Shown piece by piece: positions 42,859-51,808 of a DNA stretch of 64,000 nucleotides. The translations under genes were made by a program, and so were the position numbers. Source of the DNA: Streptosporangium roseum DSM 43021 (GTDB lineage: Bacteria; Actinomycetota; Actinomycetes; Streptosporangiales; Streptosporangiaceae); contig NC_013595.1 in the NCBI RefSeq assembly GCF_000024865.1, positions 4,960,001-5,024,000 of the forward strand. Reading direction: 5' to 3'. The notes under the pieces were generated by a model. That model worked only from the letters and a program-made list of their open reading frames with translations, searched no databases and was not told the origin of the DNA. Positions within the stretch are counted from its first letter, which is position 1; every line of letters starts with the position of its first letter.

Positions 42859-42876
42859 CTTCGGCGGGCGCCGAAG
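42859..42876. promoter_or_regulatory. Operator palindrome CTTCGGCG-GG-CGCCGAAG
   Basis: Perfect eight-base arms around two bases, in the 64-bp region between the divergent P450 remnant and ArsR-like gene. It probably binds the ArsR-like protein. Confidence 0.65.
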
Positions 42877-42899
42877 TGTGCGCGGGCCATGATGGAACG

Positions 42900-43628
42900 A
42901 TGACAGCTACGACGCCGATCCCGCTGGCCACGCTGGCCGGGCTACTCGCCGACGCCACCCGCGCGCAGTTCTGCCTGGCCCTGCTGGACGGGCGCGCCTG
43001 GACCGCCGGGGAGCTGGCCAGGCACGCCGGGGTGGCGGCCTCCACGGCCAGTGAGCACCTGTCGCACCTGGTGCAGGGCGGGCTGCTGGCCGAGGAGCGC
43101 CAGGGACGCCACCGGTATCTGCGGCTCGCCGGGCCGCAGGTGGCCCAGCTCATCGAGGACATGACGGCCCATGCCGAGCGCGCCGGGGCCGCCGCCCGGC
43201 CGCCGACGCTGCGCGCGGCGAGCGCGGCCAGGGCGATGGCCGCCGCGCGTACCTGTTACGACCACCTGGCCGGGCGGCTCGGCGTGGCGATCACCGACGC
43301 GCTCACCACGCGGGGGCTGCTGCGCCAGGACGCCGGCTTCGCCCTCAGCGACGACGGGCTGGCGTGGTTCGAGGCGGAGCTGCGGGTGAGCCTGCCCTCC
43401 CCCACCGGCAGGCGCCCCCTGGTCCGGCCCTGCCTGGACTGGACCGAGCGCCGCCATCACCTGGCCGGCGCCGCGGGGGCCGTGCTCTGCGCGACCGCGC
43501 TGGAACGCCGGTGGGTCAGCCGGATCGGCTCCGGCCGCGCGCTGCGCCTCACCGGGACCGGCCGGCGGGCCCTGGGCGAGCTGCTGGGCCTGCAGGACCC
43601 CACCGGCGAGCTCGCCGGCGACCTCTAA
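42900..43628 (+). CDS. ArsR-like winged-helix regulator with C-terminal extension
   Basis: 242 aa, twice the usual ArsR length. The N-terminal 90 residues are the winged helix ('LAGLLADATRAQFCLALLDG', recognition 'GVAASTASEHLSHLVQGGLL'). The remainder ('AARTCYDHLAGRLGVAITDAL', 'LDWTERRHHLAGAAGAVLC') is a second domain seen in a subgroup of actinomycete ArsR-like proteins and has no metal-binding Cys pair, so it probably senses an organic ligand. It is divergent from the PEP-mutase/P450 pair with a shared operator. Confidence 0.85.
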   Translation: MTATTPIPLATLAGLLADATRAQFCLALLDGRAWTAGELARHAGVAASTASEHLSHLVQGGLLAEERQGRHRYLRLAGPQVAQLIEDMTAHAERAGAAARPPTLRAASAARAMAAARTCYDHLAGRLGVAITDALTTRGLLRQDAGFALSDDGLAWFEAELRVSLPSPTGRRPLVRPCLDWTERRHHLAGAAGAVLCATALERRWVSRIGSGRALRLTGTGRRALGELLGLQDPTGELAGDL

Positions 43629-45841
43629 GGCGAGCGCAGCCGGTGGGTGAGGCTGGTGTGACGCCGTCCGGCGCCGCGGGTGCGCACCGCCTGGGCCAGC
43701 GCCCGGCGTGAGCCGACGATGACGACGAGCTTCTTGGCCCGGGTGATCGCGGTGTAGAGCAGGTTGCGCTGCAGCATCATCCACGCGCTGGTGGCCAGCG
43801 GGATGACCACCGCCGGATACTCGCTGCCCTGGGAGCGGTGGATGGACACCGCGTAGGCGTGTGCCAGCTCGTCCAGCTCGTCGAAGGCGTATTCGACGTT
43901 CTCGTCCTCATCGGTCAGCACGGTCAGCTTGTGGTCGTCGGGTTTGATGTCGACCACCACGCCCACGGTCCCGTTGAACACCCCCGCCGCGCCCTTGTCG
44001 TAGTTGTTGCGCAGCTGGGTCACCTTGTCGCCGACCCGGTAGACACGGCCGCCGTAGCGGCGTTCGGGCATGCCCTCGCGCGAGGGGGTCAGCGCCTCCT
44101 GCAGCGCGTTGTTGAGGTTGCCCGCCCCCGCGGCGCCCCGGTGCATCGGCGCCAGCACCTGCACGTCCCGGCGCGGGTTGAGGCCGAACTTGCGCGGGAT
44201 CCGGTTGGCCACCACATCGACGGTCAGCGCCGCGATCTCCTCCGGCTCCTCGCACGGGAACAGGAAGAAGTCGCCCATGCCCTCCAGTGCCGGGGGCAGG
44301 CCGGTGTTGACGCGGTGGGCGTTGACGACCACGCCCGACTCCTGTGCCTGGCGGAAGATGTGGGTCAGCCGTACCCGGGGGATCTCCTCCTCGGCGGCCA
44401 GCAGGTCCCGCAGCACCTCGCCGGCGCCGACCGAGGGCAGCTGGTCCACATCCCCCACGAACAACAGGTGCGTGCCCGGCGCGATGGCCTTGACCAGTTT
44501 GTTGGCCAGCAGCAGGTCCAGCATCGAGGCCTCGTCGACCACGACCAGGTCGGCGTCCAGGGGGTTGTCGCGGTCGAAGGTGGCGTCCCCGCCGGGGCGC
44601 AGTTGCAGCAGCCGGTGCACGGTGGTGGCCTCGTGGCCGGTCAGCTCCGCGAGCCTCTTGGCCGCCCGGCCGGTGGGCGCGGCCAAGATGACCTTCGCCT
44701 TCTTGGCGCGCGCGAGGGTGACGATGGAGCGCACGGTGAAGCTCTTGCCGCAGCCGGGCCCGCCGGTCAGCACCGCGACCTTCTCGCACAACGCCAGCCG
44801 TACGGCGTGGGCCTGCTCGGGGGCGAGCTCGGCGTCGGTCTGCTTGTGCAGCCATTCCAGCGCCACCTGCCAGTCCACCGATCCGAAGACGCCCAGCCGG
44901 TCGTGGCCGGAGGTCAGCAGGGCGCGCAGGGAGCCGGCCAGCGACAGCTCGGCGCGGTGGAAGGGGACCAGGTAGACCGCGGGGACGAGGCTGTCGCCGG
45001 CGGGGACCTCCTCGCGGACCACGCCCTCCTCGGCGACCAGTTCTTCCAGGCAGCGGACGGTCAGCTCGGCCGGGACCTCCAGGATCTTCACCGCGTCGGC
45101 GACGAGGTTGGGGGCCGGCAGGTAGCAGTGGCCGTCGTCGGCCGCCTGCGACAGGGTGTAGCGCAGGCCCGCCTTGACCCGTTCGGGGCTGTCGTGCGGG
45201 ATGCCGACGGCTTGGGCGATGGTGTCGGCGGTTTTGAAGCCGATGCCCCACACGTCGTCGGCCAGCCGGTAGGGCTCGCTCTTGACGACCGTGATGGAGG
45301 CGTCGCCGTACTGCTTGAAGATCCGCACCGCGATGGAGGTCGAGACGCCGACTCCCTGAAGGAAGATCATCACCTCTTTGATGATCTTCTGTTCCTCCCA
45401 GGCGATGCCGATCATCTTGGTCCGCTTGGGGCCGAGGCCGGGGACCTCGACCAGCCGCTCGGGGGCGGTCTCGATGATCTGCAGGGTGTCGGCGCCGAAG
45501 TGGTCGACGATCCGCTCGGCCATCTTCGGCCCGATGCCCTTGATCAGCCCGGAGCCGAGGTAGCGCTGGATGCCCTGGACGGTGGCGGGCAGCACGGTGG
45601 CGTAGGACCATACCTCGAACTGCTTGCCGTACTTGGGATGGGAGGTCCAGCGCCCGGTCAGCCGCAGCGACTCGCCGGGCTGGGCGCCCAGCAGCGGCCC
45701 GACGACGGTCAGCAGATCGCTGCCCGAGCGTTCGGTGGCCACCCTGGCGATGGTGTAGCCGGTCTCCTCGTTGGCGTAGGTGATGCGTTCGAGGACGGCG
45801 TCGATGGACGCGGCAGAGGGACCACCCGATCCAGGCTTCAC
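43625..45841 (-). CDS. recD2: RecD2-like SF1B DNA helicase
   Basis: 738 aa. The N-terminal third (about 1-330) holds an OB-like domain and tandem helix-hairpin-helix motifs ('LIKGIGPKMAERIVDHFG', 'VPGLGPKRTKMIGIAW'). The helicase core follows: Walker A 'GGPGCGKS' (360-367), Walker B 'DLVVVDEASMLD', 'FVGDVDQLPSVGAG' and motif VI 'TAITRAKKLVVIVG'. It unwinds DNA 5' to 3' without RecBC. I chose the GTG at 45841 because AGGAGAGAGG lies upstream and homology begins at 'SIDAVLERITYANEETGYTI'. Its 3' end overlaps the convergent ArsR-like gene by four bases. Confidence 0.92.
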   Translation of the reverse strand: MKPGSGGPSAASIDAVLERITYANEETGYTIARVATERSGSDLLTVVGPLLGAQPGESLRLTGRWTSHPKYGKQFEVWSYATVLPATVQGIQRYLGSGLIKGIGPKMAERIVDHFGADTLQIIETAPERLVEVPGLGPKRTKMIGIAWEEQKIIKEVMIFLQGVGVSTSIAVRIFKQYGDASITVVKSEPYRLADDVWGIGFKTADTIAQAVGIPHDSPERVKAGLRYTLSQAADDGHCYLPAPNLVADAVKILEVPAELTVRCLEELVAEEGVVREEVPAGDSLVPAVYLVPFHRAELSLAGSLRALLTSGHDRLGVFGSVDWQVALEWLHKQTDAELAPEQAHAVRLALCEKVAVLTGGPGCGKSFTVRSIVTLARAKKAKVILAAPTGRAAKRLAELTGHEATTVHRLLQLRPGGDATFDRDNPLDADLVVVDEASMLDLLLANKLVKAIAPGTHLLFVGDVDQLPSVGAGEVLRDLLAAEEEIPRVRLTHIFRQAQESGVVVNAHRVNTGLPPALEGMGDFFLFPCEEPEEIAALTVDVVANRIPRKFGLNPRRDVQVLAPMHRGAAGAGNLNNALQEALTPSREGMPERRYGGRVYRVGDKVTQLRNNYDKGAAGVFNGTVGVVVDIKPDDHKLTVLTDEDENVEYAFDELDELAHAYAVSIHRSQGSEYPAVVIPLATSAWMMLQRNLLYTAITRAKKLVVIVGSRRALAQAVRTRGAGRRHTSLTHRLRSP

Positions 45842-46188
45842 GGAAAACCTCTCTCCTAACCTTCCCGGGCCAGGGTAGAGCAGTGGCGGAGGGCCGCTGA
45901 TCAGTTGGCGGGGATTCGGCCGCCTCGCGGACGATACGCGCACCTACTGACACTTCGCGAAACGGGTGGCCTGCCGGTCGGAGCGGGGACGTCTCGGCGC
46001 GATCCTCTCCCCTCCCCCGCCTCCCTTCTCCGTCGCCGGGGAAGCGGCCGGTGCCTGCCTGGACGGCCTCCGGCCCGCCGGACCCGCCGGACGCTCGCGG
46101 GCGCTGGAGCAGGCGGGCGCCGCCCCGGGGGGCTGCGTGCCTGCCCGCCGCGCCCCGTCTCACCTGCCCGCCGATCCCGCGGGCAGCC
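45842..46188. other. 347-base gap with no recognised gene
   Basis: Very GC-rich DNA between recD2 and the downstream end of the lipoprotein gene, both on the minus strand. I see no clear hairpin, operator or coding signature; it must contain the recD2 promoter. Confidence 0.5.
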
Positions 46189-46866
46189 TCACAGCAGGCG
46201 GATCGTCTGGCCGATCCGGTCGAACAGCCGCTGCTTGCCGTCCTGGTCGGTGCTGAGCGTGACGGTGCAGGTCCGGTCGGAGCCGGGCAGGTAGAACTGG
46301 GTGCCCTTGATCTCCATGCCGCCGGCGGGGAAGGTGTAGACCAGCTTGGCCGCCTCGACGCCGCCGACGGTGACCTTGGTCGCCTCGGTGACCTTGGCCT
46401 TGACCTGCTCCAGGTCCTTGGTGGCCGCGCCGATCAGCTGGTCGGCGGAGATGTTCCCGCTGGGCTGGCAGTAGCCGTTGAGGTTGGTGGTGAACTTGTT
46501 CGGCGAGCTCTGGCGTGATTTGGGGTCGAAGGCCCAGACCGCCTTGTTGGTCACCAGCGGTTGCAGGTCCTGCTTGGCCTGTTGCAGCGCCTTGCCCGAC
46601 AGGCCGCTGCGTTTGAGGCCCTGTTCGAGGTCGTTCTTGGTCAGGTCGAGTGCGATCCAGGGGTCGGGGACGGCCACCGACAGCCCGTTGGCGGGGCTGC
46701 CGACCTGTTCGAAGCCTTCGGGTACGGCGTCGGCCCCGCCGGGCGCGGTGCCCGGGCTCCCGGTGGGAGCCTTCGCCAGGTTGATCGAGCCGCCGCCTGC
46801 GCAGGCGGTTGCCAGTGCCAGGCACAGCACGCCCGTGCCCGTCACGATGGGATAGCGCTTACGCAC
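46189..46866 (-). CDS. Lipoprotein of unknown function
   Basis: 225 aa. The start is a GTG with GAGGAGGG upstream; 'MRKRYPIVTGTGVLCLALATACAGG' would be the signal peptide with a lipobox-like Cys near residue 22, written here in two parts: basic start 'MRKRYP' and 'LATAC'. A Thr/Pro/Gly linker follows, then a compact domain with two further Cys residues ('GYCQPSG' and 'RTCTVTLST') that may form a disulfide. The fold resembles LpqN/LpqT-type mycobacterial lipoproteins only in outline. It is divergent from the amine-oxidase-like gene. Confidence 0.7.
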   Translation of the reverse strand: MRKRYPIVTGTGVLCLALATACAGGGSINLAKAPTGSPGTAPGGADAVPEGFEQVGSPANGLSVAVPDPWIALDLTKNDLEQGLKRSGLSGKALQQAKQDLQPLVTNKAVWAFDPKSRQSSPNKFTTNLNGYCQPSGNISADQLIGAATKDLEQVKAKVTEATKVTVGGVEAAKLVYTFPAGGMEIKGTQFYLPGSDRTCTVTLSTDQDGKQRLFDRIGQTIRLL

Positions 46867-47420
46867 CAGACTGCCCTCCTCGCGGACCTCGCCGGAGGCC
46901 CGAGCCGATTGACCTGTGAAATCTGCCGGGTGAATCGCCACAGGGGGGCATTCCGCGCCGGAACCGTCGTGCCGGGCGGTGCGTGGCAGACCGACCATGA
47001 CAAGCGGTGCGCTCATCGCGTGCAGCCACTTGACGGTGGAAGGCCGGCGGAGCGGTATATCGATTGATCTCCGCGTGATCCTATTTCTGCAGGTTAAGCG
47101 GTAAGTGTCTGCGAGGTTGGGTTCTGCCGCGGTGTGTCGCCGGAGATTGCCGGCAGATGATCTCCGGCCGGGCGGCCCCCGCCTCCGAGCAGGCGGCCCG
47201 TCCCCTGCAACGGTGCGCGACTCGCACACGTCATGCCGCCGGCCGGAAGGTCTCGCCGCTGCGCGGCGCCGGCATCGACTGTTCCTCCATGGATTCCGGC
47301 GAATCCGAACTTCGCGGGCCTTCCCAGCGTCGTGACGGGGCGGTAGGACAGGGATGCGCCGCAGAGCACTCGGGGGGCGGCCTCAGGCATCGCAGTCGCA
47401 GCCGCGAGGGGGAGACCAGC
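46867..47420. other. 554-base divergent gap with one strong hairpin
   Basis: No gene is evident. A perfect nine-base stem (GCCGGAGAT at 47139-47147, ATCTCCGGC at 47160-47168) with a 12-base loop stands near the middle. TTGACG at about 47029 with GTATAT at 47054-47059 could be a promoter towards the right with a rather long spacer. Confidence 0.5.
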
Positions 47421-48971
47421 ATGACCGTACGAGTGATCATCGAGGCAGCCGGGCGGGCGGGGCTGTCGGCCGAACAGGTGCGGCAGGTGGCGGACGGGCA
47501 TCCGGCCGTGCTCGCGCACCTGGAACGCGCCGACGCCCGGGGGCTGATCGTGGGGGCCGCCCCGGCGCTCGGGCACGATCCGGACGAGCGGGCGCAGTTC
47601 CGGGCCAGCGTGTTCGACCCGGTCGCCAACCGGGGGGTCGAGCTGCGCGGCACCCTGGACCGGCCCGAGCAGGCGCGGGTGCTGCCCAGCGCCTACCGCC
47701 CCAATCCGCGGCCGCAGGAGCTCAGGGCGGCCGCGGCGATCCTGCGGGCCGACGGGCGTTTCCCCGCCGGCGACCAGGTGCTGATCTACCAGCAGATGCC
47801 GCCGCTGGCCGATCGGGAGAACCCCGACGGCACCACCACCCGCCGTCCCACCCTGGGCGTCTACGACCCCGCCGGGGCGCTCCGGCACCGGATCGTCGCC
47901 GTCGACGTCGCCGCGGGCGAGGTGGACTGGTCACCGGCCGGGGTCTCGGTCACGATGCATCCGGGCGACTGCGAGTCGCACCTGCCCGAGGGCGTGGAGA
48001 GCCTGCGCGACCGGGGCGGCCCGGACCAGGTGCGGCTGCGCGTGGTCGACGGCGACACCGAGCTGTGGAACCTGATCGTGGTGCGGCCCCGCGCCTCGGT
48101 GCCGCACGATCCCGGCGACGGCTCGGGGGTGGAGCTGCGGCAGGTGCGCCACCGGGGCAGGCTCGTGCTGCGCCAGGCGCACGTGCCGATCCTCAACGTC
48201 CAGTACGAGGAGGACGGGGTCACCTTCCGCGACTGGCAGAACCAGGAGACCCGCTTCTCGGCCACCGGCGCCGACCCGGTGGGCTGGGGCTGGCGCGTCT
48301 GCACCCGGCCGCCCAGGACCATCCTGGAGCGGCCCGGCGGCGACGTCGGCGACTTCCAAGGGGTGGCCTTCCACTACGCCGACGGCGAGCTGCGCATCGT
48401 CAGCGAGCTGGCCGCCGGCTGGTACCGGTACGTGTCGGAGTGGCGCCTGGCCGACGACGGCACGATCAGGCCGCGTTTCGGCTTCGCGGGGGTGCGTAAC
48501 CCGCGCACCTGCATGCGCCACCGCCACCACGTCTACTGGCGCTTCGACTTCGACGTCGAAGGCGCGGCCAACGACGTGGTCGAGCAGTTCGACGACACCG
48601 GCTCGACCATCCCCCAGCCGCTGCCCATCGTGCGGGAGGTCGCCCGCAGGCGCCGCCACCCCGCCCGCTTCTGGCAGGTCACCGACGGCTCCAGCGGCCG
48701 GGGCTACCAGATCCATCCCGGCGAGCACGACAACACCGCCGATCCCTACGGGGTCAGCGACCTGTGGTTCCTGCGGCACCACCCGGCCGAGCTGTACGAC
48801 GGCAACCCCGGCACCGACAACCGGGCGATGCTGAACCGGTTCGTCGACGGGGAGGCCATCGGCGCCACCAACGTCGTCGTCTGGTACGCCGGGCACTTCC
48901 GGCACGACCAGAACGCCCCCGACGACCACCAGGGGCACATCGTCGGCCCCGATCTGATCCCGGTCTCCTGA
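47421..48971 (+). CDS. Copper amine oxidase-like protein, divergent
   Basis: 516 aa, about 120 shorter than typical copper amine oxidases. The C-terminal two thirds follow their catalytic domain. 'MRHRHHVYWRFDFDVEG' matches the HxH copper-ligand motif (H367, H369), and 'VVVWYAGHFRHDQNAPDD' matches the block with the third copper His (H495). 'AAGWYRYVSEWRLADDGTI' aligns with the cofactor block, but the topaquinone consensus N-Y-D/E reads W334-Y335-R336. The tyrosine is there, its neighbours are not, so cofactor formation is doubtful. No signal peptide. GGGGGAG precedes the ATG. Confidence 0.7.
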   Translation: MTVRVIIEAAGRAGLSAEQVRQVADGHPAVLAHLERADARGLIVGAAPALGHDPDERAQFRASVFDPVANRGVELRGTLDRPEQARVLPSAYRPNPRPQELRAAAAILRADGRFPAGDQVLIYQQMPPLADRENPDGTTTRRPTLGVYDPAGALRHRIVAVDVAAGEVDWSPAGVSVTMHPGDCESHLPEGVESLRDRGGPDQVRLRVVDGDTELWNLIVVRPRASVPHDPGDGSGVELRQVRHRGRLVLRQAHVPILNVQYEEDGVTFRDWQNQETRFSATGADPVGWGWRVCTRPPRTILERPGGDVGDFQGVAFHYADGELRIVSELAAGWYRYVSEWRLADDGTIRPRFGFAGVRNPRTCMRHRHHVYWRFDFDVEGAANDVVEQFDDTGSTIPQPLPIVREVARRRRHPARFWQVTDGSSGRGYQIHPGEHDNTADPYGVSDLWFLRHHPAELYDGNPGTDNRAMLNRFVDGEAIGATNVVVWYAGHFRHDQNAPDDHQGHIVGPDLIPVS

Positions 48972-49004
48972 GAGGGGCCCCGCGGTTGCCCGCGGCTCAG
49001 CCGG

Positions 49005-49030
49005 GGCGGGAAAGCGGGCCGTTTCCCGCC
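49005..49030. terminator. Bidirectional hairpin terminator
   Basis: GGCGGGAAA and TTTCCCGCC form a perfect nine-base stem with an eight-base loop between the convergent ends of the amine-oxidase-like and MarR genes. The T-run makes it usable in the plus direction. Confidence 0.7.
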
Positions 49031-49039
49031 CTGTCGCGC

Positions 49040-49504
49040 TCAGACGGTCAGCGGGCTGGAGCCGGTGGGCAGGTTGTTCAGTGCCTCGACCAGCGGCGCG
49101 AGCTCCGGGGTCTGCTCCGCCTCGCCCAGCGTCCTGGCCAGGACCTCGTCGTGGGTCGGCCGGGCCTGCGTCAGCAGCGCCCATCCCTGCTCGGTGAGCT
49201 CGGTGTAGATGCCGCGCCGGTCGTCCTGGCACAGGATGCGGGTCAGCAGCCCGCGGTCTTCGAGCCGGTTGACCAGCCGGGTGGTGGCGCTGCCGGACAG
49301 CGCCGCGGCACGGGCCAGCTGCTGCATGCGCATGTGCCAGCCGTCCTGGCGCGACAGCGCGTCCAAGACCGTGTATTCGACCACCGACAGCTCGTGACCG
49401 GCCTGCAGCGACCTCTCCATCGCGGCGTCGATCAGCCCGTGCAGCGCGGCCAGCGTCCGCCAGCCCTGTGTGCGGATCTGCACCGCGTCGTCTCCGATTG
49501 CCAC
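49040..49504 (-). CDS. MarR-family regulator
   Basis: 154 aa. The winged helix holds 'MRMQQLARAAALSGSATTRL' and 'NRLEDRGLLTRILCQDDRRG'. It is not close to the two MarR paralogues at 15 and 24 kb. Start is a GTG at 49504 with GGAGG upstream. It stands alone; the target is unknown, though self-regulation is usual. Confidence 0.9.
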   Translation of the reverse strand: MAIGDDAVQIRTQGWRTLAALHGLIDAAMERSLQAGHELSVVEYTVLDALSRQDGWHMRMQQLARAAALSGSATTRLVNRLEDRGLLTRILCQDDRRGIYTELTEQGWALLTQARPTHDEVLARTLGEAEQTPELAPLVEALNNLPTGSSPLTV

Positions 49505-49720
49505 GGCCGCCTCCTTTCGTGTCCTCCCCCGGCCAGGCGGACGGTCTTCGCGGCCCAGCCTACCAATGTTTCGCAATAAAGCGCGCGTGCAAGTATATTT
49601 CGCGTGCGTGTCCCGGCGGGCGGCGCGCCGGGGGCCGACGGCGCGCCCCGCCCATCGCGCGGCACGCCGGCGGCAGCACCCGCACAGGATCACCGAGATC
49701 GGTCCGCGCCGCGGACCGGC

Positions 49721-50944
49721 TCAGGAGGCGGTGAAGGCCAGGCAGGCGTTGTGGCCGCCGAAGCCGAAGGAGTTGGTCATCGCCGCCGCCCACCGGCCAC
49801 GGCGCGGCCGCCCGGTGACGATGTCGAGCTTGACCTGGGGATCCAGCTCCTCCAGGTTGCGGGTGGCGGGGATCACCCCGTCGCGGATGGCGAGGATCGC
49901 GGCGATCGCGCCCACCGCCCCGGCGGCTCCGCACAGGTGCCCGGTCATCGACTTGGTGGCGGTGACCGCGGGATGCGTCCCCAGCGCCTCGGTGATCGAA
50001 CGGGTCTCGGTCAGGTCGCCGGTCGGGGTCGAGGTGGCGTGGGCGTTCACGTGCCCGACGTCGAGGGCCTCCAGCCCCGCCGAGGCCAGGGCCAGCCGTA
50101 TCGCGCGCGCCTGCCCGCCCGCGTCGGCGCCGGTGATGTGGTAGGCGTCGGAGGTGGTGGCCGCCCCGGCCAGCGTGGCGTGCGATCGGGCTCCGCGAGC
50201 CGCGGCGAACCCCTCGCGTTCCAGGACCACCAGGGCGGCCCCCTCGCCCAGGACGAAGCCGTCGCGCCCGGCGTCGAACGGCCGGGAGGCCTCCTGCGGG
50301 GCGTCGTTGCGCGTGGACAGGGCCCTGGCCTGGGCGAATCCGGCGAGGGTGAGAGGGTGCACGCACGCCTCGGCGCCGCCGGCGATCACCACGTCGGCGC
50401 GGCCGAGGCGGATGAGGTCCAGCCCCATCGCGATCGCCTCGGATCCGGAGGCGCAGGCGCTCACCGGCGTGTGGGCGCCGCCCCGGGCGCCGAACTCGAT
50501 GCTGACCACGGCCGCGGGCGCGTTGGGCATCAGCATGGGGACCGTGTACGGCGAGACCTTCCGCGCCCCGGCCGTCTCAAGGAGGTCGTCCTGGGCGAGG
50601 GTGGTCAGCACCCCGCCGACCCCCGTGCCGATGACCACCGCCAGGCGTTCGGGCTCGACATCGGGGGCCCCGGCGTCCGCCCACGCCTCCCGCGCGGCGA
50701 CGAGGGCGGCCTGCTGGCAGCGGTCCAGCCGCCGGGCCTTCACCCGGCCCAGCACCTCGGCCGGCTCCACCCGCATCCGCCCGGCGATCCGCACGGGCAG
50801 GCCTTCGGCCCAGTCCTGCTCTATCAGGGCGATGCCGGATCGCCCTTCCAGCATGCCGGCCCAGGTGGAGGCCACGTCCCCGCCCAGTGGTGTGGTGGCA
50901 CCGAGCCCGGTGACCCGGGCACCCGCCCTCATCCCGTCTCCCAT
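49721..50944 (-). CDS. Beta-ketoacyl-ACP synthase (FabF/KAS II-like)
   Basis: 407-aa condensing enzyme of thiolase fold. The catalytic triad is complete: C164 in 'SACASGSEA', H302 in 'NAHATSTPTGD' and H336 in 'KSMTGHLCGAAG', plus the FabF 'NSFGFGGHNACL' loop at the C-terminus. It condenses malonyl-ACP with an acyl-ACP. No ACP, ketoreductase or malonyltransferase gene lies near, so it is an isolated extra copy. It could serve lipid or secondary metabolism. Confidence 0.92.
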   Translation of the reverse strand: MGDGMRAGARVTGLGATTPLGGDVASTWAGMLEGRSGIALIEQDWAEGLPVRIAGRMRVEPAEVLGRVKARRLDRCQQAALVAAREAWADAGAPDVEPERLAVVIGTGVGGVLTTLAQDDLLETAGARKVSPYTVPMLMPNAPAAVVSIEFGARGGAHTPVSACASGSEAIAMGLDLIRLGRADVVIAGGAEACVHPLTLAGFAQARALSTRNDAPQEASRPFDAGRDGFVLGEGAALVVLEREGFAAARGARSHATLAGAATTSDAYHITGADAGGQARAIRLALASAGLEALDVGHVNAHATSTPTGDLTETRSITEALGTHPAVTATKSMTGHLCGAAGAVGAIAAILAIRDGVIPATRNLEELDPQVKLDIVTGRPRRGRWAAAMTNSFGFGGHNACLAFTAS

Positions 50945-51132
50945 CAACGCCCCCTTCGTTTCCCGGACGCCGCTCCATGCGCGATGCCGCCGGGGTGTTC
51001 GGGTGCCACGCTGCCAGGGCGGGCCCGCTCCCGCAGGTGGCCTGGCCGACGAAAACGCCGATGAAGATTTGTCGGCGGCGTAGTGATCGCGGCCGGGCCG
51101 TCCCGGGTACCGCGCGGCCCCTGCCGCGGCCG

Positions 51133-51173
51133 GGCCGCCACGGCCGGCGCGGGCCTGGTCGGCCGTGGCGGCC
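51133..51173. terminator. Hairpin with 13-bp perfect arms
   Basis: GGCCGCCACGGCC (51133-51145) is perfectly complementary to 51161-51173. It lies about 80 bases beyond the YCII gene stop on the minus strand, in the 310-base gap before the ketoacyl synthase gene, which otherwise shows nothing I recognise. Confidence 0.65.
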
Positions 51174-51254
51174 AGGCACCCCTCATGGCCGGCCCCTGCC
51201 CCCGGCAGGTCCGCCGGGTGCAGGTAGAGACCCGGCGGGAACCTCACCGGATGC

Positions 51255-51623
51255 TCAGTCGTCGGCCGTGCCCGCGAAGAGCACCGGCCGTACCTCGATG
51301 CCGAGGCCCTCGACGCCGGCGTCCGGAATGAGCGCGGCCAGCTCCAGGGCACGCTCCCGGCTGTCGCACTCCACCAGGTAGTAGCCGCCGAGGTACTCCT
51401 TGGCCTCCAGATAGGGGCCGTCCGTCACCGCCGGGACGCCGCCTCGGACCCTGACCACGGCGCTCTGCGACGGATCGGCCAGCGCGACGGTGCCGATCAT
51501 CTCGCCGGACCTCTTGACGGTCTCCATGAACGGGCCGTGGCCGCTCATCACCTCGTTGCGCTCCTCCTCGGTCAGCGCGTCCCAGATCTGCGGGTTGCCA
51601 TGCATGATCAACATGAACTTCAT
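51255..51623 (-). CDS. YCII/DGPF-domain protein
   Basis: 122 aa with the start 'MKFMLIMHGN' and the block 'VTDGPYLEAKEYLGGYYLVE' (DGPY in place of DGPF), typical of YCII-related proteins with a ferredoxin-like fold. These are often encoded beside ECF sigma genes, but none is here. AAGGAG precedes the ATG. Divergent from the DHFR-like gene. Confidence 0.88.
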   Translation of the reverse strand: MKFMLIMHGNPQIWDALTEEERNEVMSGHGPFMETVKRSGEMIGTVALADPSQSAVVRVRGGVPAVTDGPYLEAKEYLGGYYLVECDSRERALELAALIPDAGVEGLGIEVRPVLFAGTADD

Positions 51624-51676
51624 GCGTCGTCTCCTTCGACGGCCGGGCGGCGCCCCCAAGGCGCCGTTCAGCAAGG

Positions 51677-51739
51677 AGTCGGAGCCGGTGCCGCATTCTT
51701 GCGGCACCGGACCGCAAGAATCCCCCCACTGCTCCGACT
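51677..51739. promoter_or_regulatory. Overlapping, mutually exclusive hairpins upstream of the DHFR-like gene
   Basis: Hairpin A (51685-51710): CCGGTGCCGCA and its perfect complement with a TTCT loop. Hairpin B (51695-51721): ATTCTTGCGG and CCGCAAGAAT around seven bases. B uses the second arm of A, so only one can form, then a C-run follows. An outer pair, AGTCGGAG (51677-51684) and CTCCGACT (51732-51739), encloses both. This could be an attenuator in the leader, or B could be a protein operator. Confidence 0.55.
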
Positions 51740-51808
51740 GTCTCCCCGAAGGGTGCCTGGCCTGGGCGTCCTTTCAGAAGTCGGTTGTCAGCTCCTGAAG
51801 GAGGAAGC

